Shown in pieces: positions 17,352 to 25,789 of a stretch of 64,000 nucleotides of DNA (its first letter is position 1; each line of letters begins with the position of its first letter). The DNA is from Caballeronia sp. SBC1 (GTDB lineage: Bacteria > Pseudomonadota > Gammaproteobacteria > Burkholderiales > Burkholderiaceae), in NCBI RefSeq assembly GCF_011493005.1, contig NZ_CP049156.1:3100001-3164000 (forward strand), read 5' to 3'. The notes beneath the pieces were generated by a model that was given only the letters and a program-made list of their open reading frames with translations, did no database searches and was not told where the DNA came from. The translations under genes were made by a program, and so were the position numbers.

Positions 17352-18332
17352 ATGAACGACATAAAACATCCTGACGGCGGCAAACGCCGTCGCGCGCTCA
17401 TCACGGGTCTTTCGGGCTTTACCGGACGCCATATGGCCGCGCGTCTGCTGGATGAAGGTTACGACGTGTGGGGCACGACTTCGCCCGCGTCCGAGCCCGA
17501 CGTACCCGGCACGACCGGTGTTCCGCTCAACCTGCTTGATCTCGACGCGGTGCGCGCGTGCGTAAGCGACGCCCAACCCGATGTAGTGGTTCATCTCGCC
17601 GGTCTCGCGCACGTCACGGGCAACGCGCCCACGCAAAGTTATCTGGTCAACATCATGGGCTCGCGCAATCTGCTCGAAGCGTTGTCGCAACTCGACAAGA
17701 AACCGCGTGCCGTGCTGATGGCGAGTACATCGAACGTGTATGGCAATGCGAACGTGGAAATCATCGACGAAAACGTGCCGCTGAATCCCGGCAATGACTA
17801 CGCAGTCAGCAAGCTCGCCATGGAGAACATGGCACGCTTGTGGCTCGATCGTCTGCCCGTCTTCTTCACGCGGCCGTTCAACTACACCGGCGTGGGTCAA
17901 GGCGAAGACTTCTTGTTGCCGAAGATCGTCAATCATCACGCACGTCATGAAGCACGCATGTCGCTTGGCAATCTGGCCGTGAGCCGCGATTTCTCCGATG
18001 TCCGCGACGTCGTCGAAGTCTATACACGGCTCCTGGAAGTCGCGCCGGCGGGCGAGGCATTCAATACATGCTCAGGCACCGGCCATTCGCTTGGCGAAAT
18101 CCTGACCATGATGCAGCGTATCGCCGGATACAAGATCGATATTTTCGTCGATCCGCGCTTCATGCGGCGCAATGAGATTGCGAAGCTGGTCGGGTCGAAC
18201 GTCAAGCTGCGGCGCGCGATTGGCCGCGTGCCCATCACGCCTATTTACGACACCCTTGAGTGGATGTTCAAACACGCGCGCGCGCAAGTCGAAGATGAAG
18301 CCGTGCAGAGTGCCGCAGTCGTCAGGACGTGA
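17352..18332 (+). CDS. bceM: NAD(P)-dependent sugar epimerase/reductase; likely GDP-4-keto-6-deoxymannose reductase (BceM-like)
   Basis: This is an extended short-chain dehydrogenase with the Rossmann motif LITGLSGFTGRHMAARLL (residues about 14-31) and the catalytic YAVSK (near residue 153), with serines ASTSNVYG upstream. The segment RDFSDVRDVVEVYTRLLE is typical of GDP-sugar reductases such as Rmd, which make GDP-D-rhamnose from the Gmd product. D-rhamnose is part of cepacian, and bceM encodes this step in Burkholderia. The start is uncertain: ATG at 17352 (327 aa) places the Rossmann motif near the N-terminus, while ATG at 17307 adds 15 residues; neither has a strong ribosome binding site. 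Its stop overlaps the convergent LysR gene by 11 bases. The partner dehydratase gene (gmd/bceN) is not in this window. Confidence 0.8.
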   Translation: MNDIKHPDGGKRRRALITGLSGFTGRHMAARLLDEGYDVWGTTSPASEPDVPGTTGVPLNLLDLDAVRACVSDAQPDVVVHLAGLAHVTGNAPTQSYLVNIMGSRNLLEALSQLDKKPRAVLMASTSNVYGNANVEIIDENVPLNPGNDYAVSKLAMENMARLWLDRLPVFFTRPFNYTGVGQGEDFLLPKIVNHHARHEARMSLGNLAVSRDFSDVRDVVEVYTRLLEVAPAGEAFNTCSGTGHSLGEILTMMQRIAGYKIDIFVDPRFMRRNEIAKLVGSNVKLRRAIGRVPITPIYDTLEWMFKHARAQVEDEAVQSAAVVRT

Positions 18333-19293
18333 CGTGGTTCGCGTGATCAGCGTTGACCGTATGACCAGAGACCAGATCATCCGCGGCTATTTGCAGTGAC
18401 GTTTGCCGTTTGTAGATCTCCGCGATCCACTCTATAAACACCTTCACCCGCCGTGGCTGATGCCGGTTCGCCGCATACAGGATCGACACCACACGCGGAT
18501 ACGACGGATACGCCTGCAGCACTTCCCTCAGCGCGCCGCTTTCCAGATACGAAGACAGCGTATAGCTCGACGCCTGGATCAGCCCGAGGCCGGCGAGCCC
18601 GCACTCCACATACGAATCCGCATCATTGACCGCCAGTATTGCCTTGAGCGGAATGGTCTTGATTTCACCGTCCACCACGAACTCCCAGCTTCTCACGCGC
18701 CCGGTCTTGCTCACCAGATAATCCACGCACATGTGGTGCTCGAGATCCTCGAGTGTCCTGGGCTCGCCATATTTCTCAATATACGACGGTGCGGCCGCAG
18801 TGACCTGGGAATAGCGGCCGATCTGCTTTGCCACCAGGCCGATATCGCCAACCGCGCCCACGCGAATCACGCAATCCACGCCCGCCTCGATAATGTCGAC
18901 CTGCTTGTCGGTCAGACTCATTTCCACACGGATATCCGGGTAGGCCGCAAAGAATTCGGGCAACGCGGAGATGATCGTGCTTTTCGCCATGAGCGCGGGC
19001 AGGCTGACGCGTACTGTGCCTTTCGGGCTCAGCTTCGAGCGTGACAGGACGGACTCCATGTCGTCCACTTCGCCGAGTACGCGTACGCATCGCTCGTAGT
19101 AGATCTCGCCGTCTTCCGTGATGCTGATGCTGCGGGTAGTGCGGTTCAGGAGGCGTGCGCCGAGGTGCGCTTCGAGTGCCTGGACGGTGCGGGAAACGCT
19201 CGCGGCAGGCAGGCGCAACGCGTCTGCGGCCTTGGAGAAACTGCCGCTCTCGACCACGCGTACGAAGACTTTCATTGCTAGAAAACGGTCCAT
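18322..19293 (-). CDS. LysR-family transcriptional regulator
   Basis: This is a LysR-type regulator of about 323 aa. The N-terminal winged helix-turn-helix reads MDRFLAMKVFVRVVESGSFS and continues through KAADALRLPAASVSRTVQAL and LEAHLGARLLNRTTRSISIT, the standard pattern. The C-terminal effector domain is of the periplasmic binding protein type and starts near residue 95. The closest resemblance is to the CrgA/DmlR-like group. I chose the ATG at 19293; an ATG at 19308 would add five residues. It converges on and overlaps the reductase gene, so it is not part of that operon. The target and inducer are unknown; nothing in the sequence shows it controls the polysaccharide genes. Confidence 0.9.
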   Translation of the reverse strand: MDRFLAMKVFVRVVESGSFSKAADALRLPAASVSRTVQALEAHLGARLLNRTTRSISITEDGEIYYERCVRVLGEVDDMESVLSRSKLSPKGTVRVSLPALMAKSTIISALPEFFAAYPDIRVEMSLTDKQVDIIEAGVDCVIRVGAVGDIGLVAKQIGRYSQVTAAAPSYIEKYGEPRTLEDLEHHMCVDYLVSKTGRVRSWEFVVDGEIKTIPLKAILAVNDADSYVECGLAGLGLIQASSYTLSSYLESGALREVLQAYPSYPRVVSILYAANRHQPRRVKVFIEWIAEIYKRQTSLQIAADDLVSGHTVNADHANHVTS

Positions 19294-19511
19294 GCCAGTC
19301 GGTCCCATTCTGGCCCGCAGATGTCAGGTATCTGGCTTTTTGCTGCTGCGCGGGCCTAAAGTGGGATAGTACGACGGTTTTGAGGGGTTCCGCTTGGAAG
19401 GCCGCGATCAAGGGTGCCGGATCGGATTACGGGTAACCTGGACTTACCGCTCGAAATCAATGCCCCGGGAGTGCTTTCAGGGCCAGACAGAACCCCCGGT
19501 GCGCACGAAAA

Positions 19512-20678
19512 TCAATGCACTAACCCAACTTCAATCGCTTCGCTATAAACCGCCGCCACGCGCTTGGCGATTACCGGCGTGTCAAAATTTTCTCGCGCAT
19601 AGATCCGGCACTCCTGCTCCGTCGGCAATTTCAGCGACCCATTCAGCCCACCAATCAAGCCATCGGCAATAGCATCCACCCCCGTCGACGGCAAAACAAG
19701 ATTCGCCGATAAAGGTGCGACCGCCTCTGGCAAACCGCCCACCGGCGTCACCAGCACCGGCGTTCCTGAAGCAAGCGACTCCACCGTAATCAGCCCAAAA
19801 CCCTCCAGCGCGACCGTCGGCACAATACTCACATCCGCCGCACGATACAGTGCCGCCAAGTGCCGGTCAGGCACAAAACCAAGCAGCCGAACATTGTCGT
19901 CGAGAGCGGCTTCGGTAATGCGCGCCTGCAACTCCTCAGCAAGACGCCCCTTCCCCGCGATCAACAGCAACACGTCAGGTTGCTTAGCCTTCACACGCTT
20001 CATCGCTTCGATCAGATCTTCAAGGCCCATCCGCCTCACCAGCCGCCGCACTGCGAGCACGACCGGCCGGTCCTGCGGCAACTGAAGCCGGCGACGAGCA
20101 TCGGAACGGCTCAGCGGGACATTGAACTGCGAGACGTCGACACACCCCGGCACCACGCGAATCCGCTCCGCAGGAATGGCATAACGCGATTGCAATATTT
20201 CACCAAACGCTTCCGACAAAACAATCAGCCGCGACGAGCGCGCATACACCCGCTGCTCAAGCAAACGCTTGGTCCGCTGACCGATGGAATCAGCGCCCTC
20301 AACGTGGCTCTCATCCGCCCACGGTCCCTGGAAATGCGAGACCTGTGGAATGCCGCGCGTGACATCGAGGCCCGGGAAGGTATAAAGCGCGAAGTGCGAC
20401 GAGACCACGTCGGGCCGCTCACGGCTCAACGACGCCCGCAACGCCCGGCGTGCAGCCATCAAGCGGCGCGGCAACGACTGCGCCGCCGGACCGAAGCCGC
20501 GAATGGCGCCTTCCGTGTCCGCCGCGACCCGCGCCGATCCCGCGACCACACCGCGTACCGTGACGCCCGCACCCGGCAGTGCGCCCACCAACGTGTGGTA
20601 CATCCGGTCCAAACCGCCCGCACGCTCGGGAAACCAGTGCATTCCAATTTGCAGCGACTTGATGGCTTGCGTGCTCAT
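19512..20678 (-). CDS. bceK: GT4 glycosyltransferase (BceK-like)
   Basis: This is a GT-B fold glycosyltransferase of about 388 aa, last gene of the cepacian operon. The N-terminal acceptor domain starts SLQIGMHWFPERAGGLDRMY and the C-terminal donor domain contains LRLLGFVPDRHLAALYRAAD-like and VALEGFGLITVESLASGTPV segments, the latter with the family E-x7-E pair. It would add one sugar of the branched cepacian heptasaccharide at the cytoplasmic membrane; which one is not visible from sequence. I start it at the ATG at 20678 because the longer frame back to 20798 runs into the end of bceJ and lacks glycosyltransferase similarity. About 830 bases beyond its stop lies the reductase/LysR pair, with no clear terminator directly after the stop. 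Confidence 0.85.
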   Translation of the reverse strand: MSTQAIKSLQIGMHWFPERAGGLDRMYHTLVGALPGAGVTVRGVVAGSARVAADTEGAIRGFGPAAQSLPRRLMAARRALRASLSRERPDVVSSHFALYTFPGLDVTRGIPQVSHFQGPWADESHVEGADSIGQRTKRLLEQRVYARSSRLIVLSEAFGEILQSRYAIPAERIRVVPGCVDVSQFNVPLSRSDARRRLQLPQDRPVVLAVRRLVRRMGLEDLIEAMKRVKAKQPDVLLLIAGKGRLAEELQARITEAALDDNVRLLGFVPDRHLAALYRAADVSIVPTVALEGFGLITVESLASGTPVLVTPVGGLPEAVAPLSANLVLPSTGVDAIADGLIGGLNGSLKLPTEQECRIYARENFDTPVIAKRVAAVYSEAIEVGLVH

Positions 20679-20730
20679 GTCCACGACCCCGATCGAAATT
20701 GTTGATGGATAACGACAACCGCCAAATTGC

Positions 20731-22017
20731 TCATATAGGCGATGCGTGTGATTCGTTTGATTTGTTTGCCACGCCTGGCCGCACCGAATGGTGGGCACTG
20801 ATCGTTGCGTTCTTCGTCAGCGCCACCGCTTTAGGCGCTCCGCCCTCGGTCTGCACTTCACCAGACGCCGCCGCGCCGGCCTGATTCGCAAAACCGCGAT
20901 ATAGATCCAGATACCGCCGCGCCATGCGCGCCCAGCCAAATTTGTCCGCCAGCCTCCGCGCAGCTTCACCCATTTCACGACGCAACTCAGGTGCATCAGC
21001 AAGCTTCGAGATCGCGCCCGCGAGCGCGGTGGCGTCGTCGGGATCGTCAAGCACAATGCCGCAGTCCGTGCCAATAATCTCCGCCCCACCCGCCGTCTTC
21101 GCGGTAATGATCGGCAGACCCGCCGCGAGCGCTTCCAGCAACGAGAGGCTCATCGCTTCGTAACGCGATGGGAATACGAAGGCATCGACGGAATGCATCA
21201 GCGTGGGCATGTTCTTCACCAGCCCCAGGAAATGCACGCGATCCGCAATGCCCAGCGCCTTGGCTTCATCGGGGTAAGGACTGCCCGGGAGATAACCCGC
21301 CACCACCAGATGCACGTGAGCTGGCAGTTGCACCAGCGCCTTCAGCACCGTGTCCAGATTCTTGCGCGGCGTGCGGAGGTCGCCAACGAACAGCAACAGG
21401 CAGGCATCGTCTCGCAGCCCGAATGATTTTCGGTCGGCGCCATTCACCCGAGCCGCACTGAACGCACTCGTATCCACGCCGTTATAGACCACCTCTATAC
21501 GCTCACCGGCGGTACCGTTCGCGCGAATCTCGATAGCTACTTTCTCGGACACCGCGGCAATAACCTTCGACCGCTGATACGCCCAGTGTTCAAGCCGCGC
21601 ATTCACGCGGCTATACAAGACCTGATACGCAGACCACAAGCCACCGGTGAGCTTGAACGGATAGTACGGACTGCGCAGCCAGCCGCCGTGTACGAAGTGG
21701 GCCGTATTCACGTCGGCTTTGGCCCACGATATAAAACCATTCACATGCAGGACGTCGTATTCATTCTTGTGCGCCCTAAGCCACAACCCCGTTTTCAACG
21801 CGAAGATCTGCTGCTTGAAAAGCTTGGTCGGCCAGAAACGTCCGACCTTGATCGCAACCCATCGCAAGCGCGCTTCGGAAGCAAGTTCCGGCGCAACGTG
21901 CGATGCCAGCAGCGTGACCTGATGGCCTTCCGCCAATGCGGCGCGCGCGATCTCGTAGTTCACGCGGCCTTGCCCGTCGTTGTGACGCACGACATGAGTG
22001 ACGATGGCGATTCTCAT
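20731..22017 (-). CDS. bceJ: GT4 glycosyltransferase (BceJ-like)
   Basis: This is a GT-B glycosyltransferase of 428 aa. The N-terminus reads MRIAIVTHVVRHNDGQGRVN, and the donor-binding block is FPSRYEAMSLSLLEALAAGL (near residue 295), followed by PIITAKTAGGAEIIG. The last 40 residues are a low-similarity, Ala/Lys-rich tail. It overlaps the end of the polymerase gene bceI by 4 bases (ATGA type), so translation is coupled. By position and length it matches bceJ of the cepacian cluster. Confidence 0.87.
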   Translation of the reverse strand: MRIAIVTHVVRHNDGQGRVNYEIARAALAEGHQVTLLASHVAPELASEARLRWVAIKVGRFWPTKLFKQQIFALKTGLWLRAHKNEYDVLHVNGFISWAKADVNTAHFVHGGWLRSPYYPFKLTGGLWSAYQVLYSRVNARLEHWAYQRSKVIAAVSEKVAIEIRANGTAGERIEVVYNGVDTSAFSAARVNGADRKSFGLRDDACLLLFVGDLRTPRKNLDTVLKALVQLPAHVHLVVAGYLPGSPYPDEAKALGIADRVHFLGLVKNMPTLMHSVDAFVFPSRYEAMSLSLLEALAAGLPIITAKTAGGAEIIGTDCGIVLDDPDDATALAGAISKLADAPELRREMGEAARRLADKFGWARMARRYLDLYRGFANQAGAAASGEVQTEGGAPKAVALTKNATISAHHSVRPGVANKSNESHASPI

Positions 22018-23543
22018 CGGAGTGCCTTTGCAGGGAGGGAGTGTTCAAAAAGCGCTTGCTCTCGGCGGCGCCCGAGCCGCTGGTGATGGCGCGCCGCGAG
22101 GACCGAGCAAAGGCCCATGTAAAGGATCATTCCTCCAATAGACGTGAACGTGTTCGTGAACACCAGCATGCCGACAATCGCAAACGCAACGCTCAGGGAA
22201 GCCTGCGCATATTTGTCGTCGCGCAGCGAAAACGAAGCACGGAATGCACGCGCGAGCAGCAAGCCCAGGCCGGCCAGATACATCAGCGAACCTGGCCAGC
22301 CGAGCACGAACGGCACGTTCATCACGCCGCTGTCGAAGCTGCCGTATTTACCGAGATCGCCATTGGAGGTGGAGAGTTTCGTCGATGAACCGGTGGCGCC
22401 GAAACCTTCGCCGGAGACGTCGGTGAAGGCGGTTTTCGCGAACGACGCGTAGAACTCGTTGCGCGCGGCGTAGCTGTTGTCGTCGCTGAGATTGGTGATG
22501 GACTGCAAGCGCGTCGCCATCTTGTCGGCAATCGGCCCGAAGGTAAGCAGTGGCACGGAAAGTCCCGCCAGTACCACCGCGCCGACGAGTATCCGCACCC
22601 GCACCTTGTTGCTCGCCTTGATGATTTGCAGCACCATCGCGATGACCCAGCCGCCCCATGTCGAGCGGACCATGCACAGGCCAAACGAGATAAATCCGAG
22701 GCCACCCGCGACCCATCGCACGCTTTGCGTGCCTGCCATGGTGAAGGTGAGCGCGGCCATCATCGCAAGCGCGAACGGGCCGGAAGAATTCATGGTGCTA
22801 AAAACGCGCACGCCGAGCCGGACCGGATCGCCCTGCGAAGCCATTTGGGAACCGATCATCCACATGGCGTCCCAGGCCGGCATCAGGAAGAACTGCACGA
22901 GACCGTAGCCGCCCATGAACAGCATGCCCCAGATGAATGTGTCGAGAATCGCCTGGCGGTACTTCGGATATTCGCGAGCATGGACCATGATGTGAAAGCC
23001 GATCAGCACCGGATACAGCCACGCCGCGAGGTCATAGGTGGCCGCCATCGGCCCATTGGACATCACGCCGATCAGGTACGCGTAGGCCAGGCCCATGAAG
23101 ATCAGGAGGAACGGCAGGCCGCGCCGCTCAGCCAGCACGCGGTAATGCCTGACCACGGTCAGCGCGCAGATCATGGTCACGACCACGGGCGCGATCTGGA
23201 TCAGGCTGGTGGGCGTAAAACCGCCCTTCGCGAAGTCCGCGAGCCGACGCACTTCAGGACTGAGAAACCACTGCCACCAGACAAAACCGATGTAACGCGC
23301 TGGACTCTTGAAGTACAGCCATACTCCGACGGCCGTCGCCATGGCCGGGAAGCCGTACGTCAACGCCGTTCCTTGATGCGCCAAGATAAGCAGCAGCGTG
23401 AACGTCCAGAAGCCGCTTTGCGGCACCCAATGTTTCGGGTCGTCGCGGAACAGGCCGAGAAAACCGGCGCGCAGGGGCTTGCCACTGTTCTCGATCAGAT
23501 CGGCCAGATACTTCGGCGTGCGGGGAACGGCCGGGGAGCTCAT
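22014..23543 (-). CDS. bceI: Exopolysaccharide polymerase (Wzy family, BceI-like)
   Basis: This is an integral membrane protein of 509 aa with about 10-12 hydrophobic segments (for example TFTLLLILAHQGTALTYGF, LIQIAPVVVTMICALTVV). The long periplasmic loop near residues 330-400 is typical of Wzy polymerases and O-antigen ligases. It would join lipid-linked cepacian repeat units at the outer face of the inner membrane. It starts at ATG 23543, three bases after the bceH stop, and overlaps bceJ by 4 bases. The order H-I-J-K is that of the known cepacian operon, which supports the assignment more than the poorly conserved sequence does. Confidence 0.87.
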   Translation of the reverse strand: MSSPAVPRTPKYLADLIENSGKPLRAGFLGLFRDDPKHWVPQSGFWTFTLLLILAHQGTALTYGFPAMATAVGVWLYFKSPARYIGFVWWQWFLSPEVRRLADFAKGGFTPTSLIQIAPVVVTMICALTVVRHYRVLAERRGLPFLLIFMGLAYAYLIGVMSNGPMAATYDLAAWLYPVLIGFHIMVHAREYPKYRQAILDTFIWGMLFMGGYGLVQFFLMPAWDAMWMIGSQMASQGDPVRLGVRVFSTMNSSGPFALAMMAALTFTMAGTQSVRWVAGGLGFISFGLCMVRSTWGGWVIAMVLQIIKASNKVRVRILVGAVVLAGLSVPLLTFGPIADKMATRLQSITNLSDDNSYAARNEFYASFAKTAFTDVSGEGFGATGSSTKLSTSNGDLGKYGSFDSGVMNVPFVLGWPGSLMYLAGLGLLLARAFRASFSLRDDKYAQASLSVAFAIVGMLVFTNTFTSIGGMILYMGLCSVLAARHHQRLGRRREQALFEHSLPAKALR

Positions 23544-23546
23544 GGA

Positions 23547-24704
23547 TCAGTTCACCCGGCGTTGAGGAGCAGCATTGCCAAGCTCGGCATGCAGCGTGGT
23601 TTCTGAGGGACGCATGGACATATCCATGCGCCGAGTCCTCATGAACTCCTGCGTGATGCGGACATGCTGCAGCGCGAACTGGCGCGTCGTGTAATCGCGT
23701 GCGGCGAAGTGACGGCTCGCCGCCTGCGCACGCTGCAGTGCAAGTGCGGGATTGGCAACTATCGTGTCGAGCGTGCGCTGCAACGCGGGAACGTCGTACG
23801 GCGGCACATAAAACACATGCTCGGGGCCGAAGTAATCGCGCAAGGAACCAACATCGGAGACGATCACCGGCTTGCCCAGCGCCACCGCTTCCAGCACCAC
23901 CGTTATGCCTGAGACATGCGAGTTCGGGCGCAGCGGCACCACGACCACGTCAGCCCAGTCATACAGTTCGCGCGCCGCTTTCAGGCCGAGTGCCGGCGCG
24001 ATTTTCACGTTGCTTGCATGCAGCGCTTTCGATACCCGTCGACGCGTCGCAATCCGCACTTCATGCGCCGGGTTTTGCCGGAACGCCCGAACAAGCGACT
24101 CCCAGTCGCGGTCGCGATCGTTGCCAATCGCAGCGATTCGCACCGGCGTATGCGGTTGCCAGGCAGTCGGCTCTTGCATCGGAAAGTCGATCGGGTTGAT
24201 ACCGTAGAACACCTGCTCCACATCGCGCTTGAAATATTCCCGCGCCATTTGTGCGTTCTCGCTCGCGTGCGTGGTCAGGACATCGGCACGGGCGAGCAAC
24301 TTTTTGTACACCCACTTCCTGAGCGCACCGTAACCCGCCCACTTGTCGACAAGCCATACGCTTTGCGCGAGCAACATAGGATTGCCGCGAGCGCGGCCTT
24401 TCAAAAGCAGCAACAACGCCGCCGATAAATGCTCGGCCTCGGTATGCGTCCAGACTACATCGGCGTTGAGAATCTCCTCACGATTGCGCCACGTGTGGAT
24501 GAAGTCGAAGCCGAGCGCCGCCTTCAATCCACGCCGCGCGAGTCGCACGAACTTGTTCTCGGGTTCGTCGCGCGAATACGTCAGCGTCAACTCCGGTGAC
24601 TCTGCATGGTGATAACCGTACAGGCAGCCGATATTCTCCCCTTTGCGGTAAAACCGCGGATCTGTGCCGTAGAACAAATGCACGTGAACCTTGGTCGCTT
24701 GCAT
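23547..24704 (-). CDS. bceH: GT4-type glycosyltransferase (BceH-like)
   Basis: This is a glycosyltransferase of 385 aa with the GT-B C-terminal domain (ADVVVVPLRPNSHVSGITVV, then EAVALGKPVIVSDVGSLRDY). The upstream half, starting QATKVHVHLFYGTDP, is the acceptor domain. The ATG at 24704 is preceded by GGAGG eight bases upstream. A frame open to 24971 lies upstream but has no glycosyltransferase similarity and overlaps the end of bceG, so I did not use it. It sits 56 bases after bceG and 3 bases before bceI. It is likely to build part of the cepacian repeat unit in the cytoplasm. Confidence 0.86.
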   Translation of the reverse strand: MQATKVHVHLFYGTDPRFYRKGENIGCLYGYHHAESPELTLTYSRDEPENKFVRLARRGLKAALGFDFIHTWRNREEILNADVVWTHTEAEHLSAALLLLLKGRARGNPMLLAQSVWLVDKWAGYGALRKWVYKKLLARADVLTTHASENAQMAREYFKRDVEQVFYGINPIDFPMQEPTAWQPHTPVRIAAIGNDRDRDWESLVRAFRQNPAHEVRIATRRRVSKALHASNVKIAPALGLKAARELYDWADVVVVPLRPNSHVSGITVVLEAVALGKPVIVSDVGSLRDYFGPEHVFYVPPYDVPALQRTLDTIVANPALALQRAQAASRHFAARDYTTRQFALQHVRITQEFMRTRRMDMSMRPSETTLHAELGNAAPQRRVN

Positions 24705-24760
24705 ACGGGAAACCTCCGCGTCGACGTGATGTTGTGAGTTCCGGACCCGCGCTACGCGGC

Positions 24761-25771
24761 TCATGCGGCTTTCGCGCCGTCGCTGCGGCCGCGCATGGCG
24801 AGCACATAGGCTGCTGGCTCGTGCTGCGCGTCGCGGCGAGCGTCCTGTGCACCTTTGCGCATCGCGCGATAACGCGCCCAGCAGGCTGTATCGCGGGTGC
24901 GGGCAAGGGCAAGCAGCGCATGCGCGAAGCCGGGCATCGCACGGGTGCCAATGGCGGCGTACCAGTACCACGCCACATGCCGCGCGACCGGACCCAAATG
25001 CTCGCGCAATACCAGATGCAGGTTGTATGCGGTGTCGGTGAGCGCTCCAAGGGTCTGCGCATCGCGGCCGTTGTCATCGAAACGTTCAGCGGGAAAATGA
25101 TCGACCGCCACGCGCGGATCGTAGACCATCTTCCACCCCGTGCGCCGCACGCTCAGGCTAAATGAGAGGTCGTTGCAAGGCTGCGCGCCCTTGCCGCGCA
25201 GACGCGTATCGAAGCGCAATCCGCCCACCGCCGAGCGTCGATAAATCATGTTCGCGCCCTTCAGCAGCGAGACCGCTCGCGGCGCGCCCACACCCAGATG
25301 ATGGTTGCCGCAGATCTTGCCGGTGCGACGGATCACCCCGACTTCCGACCGCTCGCCATCAAGCAGCGCCCCGCGTTCGAACACCCAGTCACGACCGCCG
25401 AGCGCACCAAGCGTTTGATCATTGCTGAAGGCTTGATCAATTCGCGCCAGCCAGTCGACACGCGGCGCGGCGTCGTCGTCGGTAATCGCGATGATGTCGC
25501 CACGCGCCGCATCAAGTCCGCGGTTCAGCGCCGCGACCTGGCCACCCAAACCGGTCTCGATCACGCGCAGCAGGAACGGATTGTTCGCGGCCAGCTCTGA
25601 TTCAAGCGCGCGATGCGTTGCATCGTCTTCGGGACGCGCGACGACCAGCACTTCGTCCGCCGGACGCGCCTGCGCGCGCAACGCGTCGAGGCAACGCTTC
25701 AGGTCGGCGGGACGACGGTATGTGGGCACCATCACGGAGATGGTCAGGGTCGGGGTCGGGGTCGATGTCAT
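24761..25771 (-). CDS. bceG: GT2-family glycosyltransferase (BceG-like)
   Basis: This is a GT-A fold inverting glycosyltransferase of 336 aa. The signature VMVPTYRRPADLKRCLDALR is at residues 13-32, the metal-binding DDD in IIAITDDDAAPRVDWLARID near residue 98, and RGKGAQPCNDLSFSLSVRRT in the acceptor part. It has no clear membrane anchor. It would transfer a sugar onto the primed lipid carrier. The start follows the kinase gene bceF by 18 bases, consistent with a single operon. Its position between bceF and bceH matches the cepacian cluster. Confidence 0.88.
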   Translation of the reverse strand: MTSTPTPTLTISVMVPTYRRPADLKRCLDALRAQARPADEVLVVARPEDDATHRALESELAANNPFLLRVIETGLGGQVAALNRGLDAARGDIIAITDDDAAPRVDWLARIDQAFSNDQTLGALGGRDWVFERGALLDGERSEVGVIRRTGKICGNHHLGVGAPRAVSLLKGANMIYRRSAVGGLRFDTRLRGKGAQPCNDLSFSLSVRRTGWKMVYDPRVAVDHFPAERFDDNGRDAQTLGALTDTAYNLHLVLREHLGPVARHVAWYWYAAIGTRAMPGFAHALLALARTRDTACWARYRAMRKGAQDARRDAQHEPAAYVLAMRGRSDGAKAA

Positions 25772-25789
25772 GCAGCGCTCCGCTCGCGT

